Made by a program: the position numbers and the translations under genes. Under the pieces are notes generated by a model. That model ran no database searches. It was not told the origin of the DNA and worked only from the letters and a program-made list of their open reading frames with translations. Positions 5,925 through 8,721 of a stretch of DNA of 8,721 bases are shown here, in pieces (position 1 is the first letter of the stretch; each line of letters opens with the position of its first letter). Where the stretch lies: contig JAKBCB010000139.1 in the NCBI GenBank assembly GCA_021808185.1, forward strand, positions 1 through 8,721, written 5' to 3'. The stretch comes from Pseudomonadota bacterium (lineage in GTDB: Bacteria; Pseudomonadota; Alphaproteobacteria; Acetobacterales; Acetobacteraceae).

Positions 5925-6638
5925 TCAGCCGAGCCGCGCCGCCAGTTCCTCGATAGACGAAACGGCAAAGTCCCAGTCTCCCGCCGGTTGCGCGGCCCCG
6001 CCCGGCCCGTGTTCCTCCGGGCGGGCGATGAAGGCGGTGCGCAGGCCGCAGGCGCGCGCGGCGGCGAGGTCGCTTTCGTGGGCCGCCGCCAGCATGACGG
6101 TTTCGGGCGGCCGGCGCAGCAGCGCGCAGGCGCCGAGATAGGTCTCGGGGTCGGGCTTGTAATGCCGGTACAGATCGCCGCCGAAGATGAAATCCCATGG
6201 CAGGCCGGCGTGCCTGGCCATGTCGATCAGCAGGGCGACGTTGCCGTTGGACAGGGCCGCCACGATGCGGCGTTCGCGCAGGCGGCGCAGGCCCGCGACC
6301 GAATCCGGCCAGGGTGACAGGCGGTGCCAGACACGGTTGACGTGATCGAGGTCCGCGTCCGTTAGTCCCGACAGCCCGAAGCGCGGGGCGAGGCGAAGCA
6401 GCGAGGCGCGATGCAGGTCGTCCAGCGCCGTCCAGGGCTGCTCGCCCCGGCGCACCGCGTCCATCGAGGGCGCGTAGGCATCGCGCCAGGCATCGGCGAG
6501 ACCGGCCCAGTCGGCCGCGATCCCGCGCGCGGCCCCCCAGGCGCCGAGATCGGCGATCAGACTGCCGCGCCAGTCCACCACCGTGCCGAACACATCGAAC
6601 AGCACGGCGCCGATCTGGGAAGCTCGCAAATCCGCCAT
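5925..6638 (-). CDS. HAD-superfamily hydrolase, type II haloacid-dehalogenase-like
   Basis: A 237-residue cytosolic hydrolase. Motif I is FDVFGTVVDW with nucleophile D15; the residue two after it is F17, not the Asp used by HAD phosphatases, which favours dehalogenase-type chemistry. The cap domain spans about 24-105. Motif II is LSNGN (S130, N131), motif III is YKPDPETY (K161), and motif IV is AAHESDLAAARACGLRTAFI (D190), where classical L-2-haloacid dehalogenases have SxNxxD; H187 stands in for the Asn. A subfamily annotated as haloacid dehalogenase type II shares this AAH-type motif with RPxEHGP after it (seen here). ATG 6638 has GGGGGAG 5 bases upstream. The substrate is uncertain: 2-haloacids or another small acid. 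Confidence 0.85.
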   Translation of the reverse strand: MADLRASQIGAVLFDVFGTVVDWRGSLIADLGAWGAARGIAADWAGLADAWRDAYAPSMDAVRRGEQPWTALDDLHRASLLRLAPRFGLSGLTDADLDHVNRVWHRLSPWPDSVAGLRRLRERRIVAALSNGNVALLIDMARHAGLPWDFIFGGDLYRHYKPDPETYLGACALLRRPPETVMLAAAHESDLAAARACGLRTAFIARPEEHGPGGAAQPAGDWDFAVSSIEELAARLG

Positions 6639-6709
6639 TTCTCTCTCCCCCCTCGGGTTCCAGCCGCATCCGGAACCGCAATGCCGCGACCCGCGGCGGA
6701 CACGCCCGA

Positions 6710-6722
6710 ACCTGTATCAGGT
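6710..6722. promoter_or_regulatory. Dyad ACCTG-TAT-CAGGT in the HAD/Spy divergent gap
   Basis: A perfect 5-bp inverted repeat around a TAT centre, 71 bases before the HAD start and 116 bases before the Spy-like start. Its position between divergent genes fits a regulator site. No regulator gene is visible nearby. Confidence 0.3.
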
Positions 6723-6745
6723 CGCCCCGCGTGGCGCGCTCACAT

Positions 6746-6767
6746 CGGCGGCACAATGTCGCCGCCG
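6746..6767 (+). other. Leader hairpin upstream of the Spy-like gene
   Basis: CGGCGGC (6746-6752) and GCCGCCG (6761-6767) form a 7-bp stem with an 8-base loop. Further on, CACGC-GG-GCGTG (6791-6802) and GACACG/CGTGTC (6789-6794 and 6805-6810) are overlapping alternative stems. Together they give the 200-base divergent gap several possible RNA or DNA structures before the strong GAGGAGGT ribosome site at 6827-6834. Function is not shown. Confidence 0.3.
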
Positions 6768-6838
6768 GGCTGGTTGATGCACGTCAACGACACGCGGGCG
6801 TGATCGTGTCTGACTTCGGCAGCCTTGAGGAGGTCACC

Positions 6839-7396
6839 ATGAAACCAATTCTCGCACTCGCGTTTGCCGTTTCGCTGCTGACGATGTCCGCGTCCGGCAG
6901 CGGCGCCAGCGCCCAGCAATCCCCCTCCGACGACGACGACGCCGACGTGCCCGCCTACATGATGGGACCAGGGATGATGGGCCCGCGCGGCATGATGGGG
7001 TTCTGGAACCCGGATGCCGGGCCGCGCGGCGGCTGGGGCGGTCACTGGGGGGCACGGTGCGGCATGATGTCCGCGCATATCGACGGCCGCCTTGCTTACT
7101 CCAAGGCGGAACTCAAGATCACCGACGCGCAGGAACATCTTTGGGACGCCTATGCGGAGGCGGCGCAGGGGCGCGCCAAGGCAATGAGCGCGCGGTGCAC
7201 CGCGATGATGGGCGGAGCCGGAGCGGGCACCACCAATCTGCTCGAACGGATGGACCAGCGCGAGCAGTTCATGGCGGCACAGCTCGACGCGCTGCGGGCG
7301 ATGAACGCGGCCATGAAACCGCTGTATGACAGCTTCTCCGATAGCCAGAAGCAGGTGGCGGATCGCTTGTTTTGGGGCCCGATGGGCATGATGTAG
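6839..7396 (+). CDS. Exported Met-rich Spy/CpxP-like periplasmic protein
   Basis: A 185-residue protein with a clear Sec signal: K2, a hydrophobic core (about 4-16) and an ASA|QQ cleavage site after A25. The mature form starts with an acidic DDDD cluster (31-34), then Met pairs at 41-42, 46-47 and 52-53 in a Gly/Pro-rich stretch, with further Met pairs at 76-77, 123-124 and 184-185. Two LTxxQ-like motifs, ITDAQ (94-98) and FSDSQ (166-170), flank a helical region, matching the Spy/CpxP/ZraP family of periplasmic chaperones and metal-responsive proteins. C74 and C120 could form a disulfide. The Met pairs suggest Cu(I)/Ag(I) binding, which is inference. ATG 6839 has a strong GAGGAGGT 4 bases upstream. 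A DUF302 gene follows on the same strand after 92 bases. Confidence 0.85.
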   Translation: MKPILALAFAVSLLTMSASGSGASAQQSPSDDDDADVPAYMMGPGMMGPRGMMGFWNPDAGPRGGWGGHWGARCGMMSAHIDGRLAYSKAELKITDAQEHLWDAYAEAAQGRAKAMSARCTAMMGGAGAGTTNLLERMDQREQFMAAQLDALRAMNAAMKPLYDSFSDSQKQVADRLFWGPMGMM

Positions 7397-7404
7397 AGGG
7401 CAGG

Positions 7405-7449
7405 TCCGGCGGCGTCGCGCTGTCTGGCAGCAGGGCGCGCCCCGCCGGA
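7405..7449 (+). terminator. Large nested stem-loop after the Spy-like gene
   Basis: TCCGGCGG (7405-7412) pairs perfectly with CCGCCGGA (7442-7449). Nested inside, CGCGC (7416-7420) pairs with GCGCG (7435-7439), and the tip contains CTG-G-CAG. The structure begins 9 bases after the stop and ends 39 bases before the DUF302 start. It lacks a T-run, so it may end transcription by another route or protect the upstream mRNA. Confidence 0.45.
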
Positions 7450-7488
7450 TCGTCCGCCCGCGACCGTTGACCGCAGAGGGAGCGCGCC

Positions 7489-7875
7489 TTGGCCTACTAT
7501 TTCAGGAAAACGCTGGAGGGGCATTTCGACGATGCCATCCGGCGCACCACGCAGGCCCTGCAGGACGAGGGCTTCGGCATCATCACCGACATCGACATCA
7601 AGGACACGCTGCACCGCAAGCTTGCCGTCGATTTCCGCAACTACCGGATTCTCGGGGCGTGCAATCCGAAGCTCGCCTACGAGGCGCTGCGGATCGAGGA
7701 CAAGGTGGGCACGATGCTGCCCTGCAATGTGGTCGTCCAGGAAGTCGGCGAGAACAGCATCGAGGTCGCCGCGATCGACCCGGTGGCCTCGATGAGCGCC
7801 ATCGACAATCCGCGCCTGAAGGAAGCGGCCGAGGCCGTCCGGGCAAAACTGCGGTCGGTCATCGAAAAACTCTAG
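7489..7875 (+). CDS. DUF302-domain protein
   Basis: A 128-residue protein with no signal or membrane segment. It fits the DUF302 family (TT1751-like fold) whose biochemical role is unsettled. The typical order is visible: TLEGHFDDAI (8-17), DEGFGIITDIDIKDTL (26-41), the ILGACNP turn (54-60, C58), a VGTMLPCNV strand (73-81, C79) and VAAIDP (93-98), then a charged C-terminal helix. The start is TTG 7489, with GAGGGAG 6 bases upstream; an in-frame stop (7468-7470) lies just before and no ATG or GTG gives the family N-terminus. It lies downstream of the Spy-like gene and converges on the CBS gene across 40 bases. Confidence 0.9.
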   Translation: MAYYFRKTLEGHFDDAIRRTTQALQDEGFGIITDIDIKDTLHRKLAVDFRNYRILGACNPKLAYEALRIEDKVGTMLPCNVVVQEVGENSIEVAAIDPVASMSAIDNPRLKEAAEAVRAKLRSVIEKL

Positions 7876-7915
7876 GCGCGTCGTCGCTGGGGCGGCTGGG
7901 CGCGCCCGTGCGCGA

Positions 7916-8338
7916 TCAGATCCGCTCCCAGTAGCCGGTTTCCTCGTCCAGCCGCGCGTGCTCGAAGGCGCGGAAGTCGCCTTGCGAGGCGATCCCGACC
8001 AGCGCGCCCGCGCCATCCACCACCGGCAGGTGGCGAAACCCGCCGTCCTGCATCAGGCGCAGCGCGTCCATGGCGGAGTGCGCGGGCGTGATGGTCGCGG
8101 GCCCGCGCGTCATCACGGTATCGAGGTGGGTGTGCGCGGCGTTGTGGCCGTCGGCAAGCAGGCGCACGGCGTCGCGGCCGGTGAAGATGCCCAAAAGCCC
8201 GCCGCCGGGCGCCGTGACCAGGATGGCGCCGATGGCGTGGTCGCGCATCAGCACGCACGCCTGCTGCACGGTGGCGGTTGCGGGCAGGGTGATGGGGCGA
8301 CGGTTGCGGACGATGTCCGTCATTTTGCGGTTCAACAT
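7916..8338 (-). CDS. Two-CBS-domain protein
   Basis: A 140-residue stand-alone Bateman module. CBS 1 covers about 9-62 (ITLPATATVQQACVLM, then LLGIFTGRDAV), CBS 2 about 73-125 (VMTRGPATITP, GGFRHLPVVD, LVGIASQGDF). TGRD (53-56) and SQGD (118-121) are the usual ribose/phosphate contacts for adenine nucleotides, so it probably senses AMP/ATP or a similar ligand. There is no attached enzyme or transporter domain. ATG 8338 gives the normal N-terminus; the ribosome site is weak (AAGAG about 11 bases upstream). It follows the PHA synthase on the same strand after 58 bases, so it may be read from that promoter and respond to energy state, which is inference. Confidence 0.9.
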   Translation of the reverse strand: MLNRKMTDIVRNRRPITLPATATVQQACVLMRDHAIGAILVTAPGGGLLGIFTGRDAVRLLADGHNAAHTHLDTVMTRGPATITPAHSAMDALRLMQDGGFRHLPVVDGAGALVGIASQGDFRAFEHARLDEETGYWERI

Positions 8339-8363
8339 GGCTGTCGACTCTTGCAACTGAAAT

Positions 8364-8380
8364 GGCCGCGGCGCGCGGCC
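8364..8380 (-). other. Intercistronic hairpin between PHA synthase and CBS genes
   Basis: GGCCGCG-GCG-CGCGGCC is a perfect 7-bp stem with a 3-base loop, 16 bases after the PHA synthase stop and 25 bases before the CBS start. On the minus strand it is followed by ATTTCAGTTG, too short a T-run for a clear terminator. It may lower read-through into the CBS gene or protect the upstream mRNA 3' end. Too little room is left between it and the ATG for a separate promoter. Confidence 0.4.
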
Positions 8381-8396
8381 GGCGGGTCCGATCGGG

Positions 8397-8721
8397 TCAT
8401 GCCATGCGCACGAAACTGCCCGGGGCATCCTCCAGCGGCGGCAGGCCGGCCGCCGGCGCGCCCATCGGCGGTGGCGGCACGCGCTCGCCGCTGCCGCTCG
8501 CCACCAGCCACGCCTGCCACGCGGGCCACCACGAGCCGTCGTGCCGCGGCGCCTGCGCCCTCCAGGTCTCGGGGTCGAGGTAACGCTCGCCATGCCGGCG
8601 CGGCATCATCTGGAACCAGCGGCCATGATGGCCGGGCTCGTCCACGATGCCGGCATTGTGGCCGCCGGCGGTCAGGACGAAGGTGACATCGACGTCGGAG
8701 AACAGCGTGACCTTGTACACG
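8397..8721 (-). CDS. phaC: Poly(3-hydroxyalkanoate) synthase, C-terminal part (5' end off the right edge)
   Basis: The last 107 residues of a class I-like PHA synthase, which polymerises hydroxyacyl-CoA into carbon-storage granules. The fragment begins VYKVTLFSDVDVTFVLT, then GGHNAGIV carries the catalytic histidine (aligned with GHIAGV of the C. necator enzyme). YLDPETWRAQ, the diagnostic DGSWWPAWQAWL and a terminal DAPGSFVRMA match the conserved tail. The catalytic Cys and Asp would lie beyond the window. The first GTG (8718-8720) is an internal valine codon, not a start. Members that cluster with phosphotransacylase, acetate kinase and fabI genes have this tail type, so those could be upstream, outside the window. 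Confidence 0.88.
   Translation of the reverse strand, partial: VYKVTLFSDVDVTFVLTAGGHNAGIVDEPGHHGRWFQMMPRRHGERYLDPETWRAQAPRHDGSWWPAWQAWLVASGSGERVPPPPMGAPAAGLPPLEDAPGSFVRMA

Noticed and set aside
5617..6756. 379-codon minus-strand frame covering the HAD gene and the five-cysteine gene
   Set aside because: Only its last 63 codons look protein-like. The rest is an out-of-frame shadow of the HAD gene, so a fusion is not supported.
7899..7908. Palindrome GGGCGCGCCC between DUF302 and CBS genes
   Set aside because: It is fully self-complementary with no loop and no T-run, and such GC palindromes are expected by chance here, so it is not called as a terminator.
8339..8593. N-terminal extension of the CBS gene to an upstream ATG
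   Set aside because: The extension would run into the PHA synthase gene and translate to Arg/Gly-rich low-complexity sequence with no CBS homology.
8397..8720. A stand-alone 107-residue gene starting at GTG 8720
   Set aside because: The sequence begins in the middle of the conserved PHA synthase C-terminal domain. The GTG is an internal valine codon and the gene continues past the window.

Overview
The window is very GC-rich, uses GTG and TTG starts, and has gene content typical of an alphaproteobacterium. The aroQ-accB-accC order, the EAMKTFN biotin site and the PHA synthase point to Rhodospirillales, perhaps Acetobacteraceae. That placement is inferred from gene content and sequence style, not from a search. 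Thirteen protein genes are visible, eleven complete and two cut by the window edges. I see no rRNA, tRNA, CRISPR array, transposase or attachment site.

Layout, left to right. (1) 1-1372, minus: a eukaryotic-like protein kinase with an HND catalytic loop and the start of a tandem repeat tail; its C-terminus lies off the left edge. (2) 1496-2510, minus: thiS-thiG (thiazole branch of thiamine synthesis), with a strong GC hairpin between thiG and the kinase. (3) 2616-4895, plus: aroQ-accB-accC, tightly packed, joining shikimate-pathway dehydroquinase to the biotin carrier and biotin carboxylase of acetyl-CoA carboxylase. (4) 4923-6638, minus: a beta-class-like glutathione S-transferase, an unrecognised 63-residue five-cysteine protein and a type II haloacid-dehalogenase-like hydrolase. 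(5) 6839-7875, plus: an exported Met-rich Spy/CpxP-like protein and a DUF302 protein with a TTG start. (6) 7916-8721, minus: the C-terminus of a PHA synthase (entering from the right edge) followed by a small two-CBS-domain protein.

Functionally, the left and centre are core metabolism (thiamine, aromatic amino acids, fatty acids). The right end looks like a stress or redox neighbourhood: glutathione transferase, HAD hydrolase, periplasmic Met-rich chaperone/metal protein, DUF302, CBS energy sensor and carbon-storage polymerase. The most distinctive items are the effector-like kinase with its 74-residue tail repeat, the Met-rich periplasmic protein, and an AT-rich island of overlapping dyads in front of the small cysteine protein. 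I do not see a clearly new multi-gene system; the kinase is the best candidate for something undescribed.
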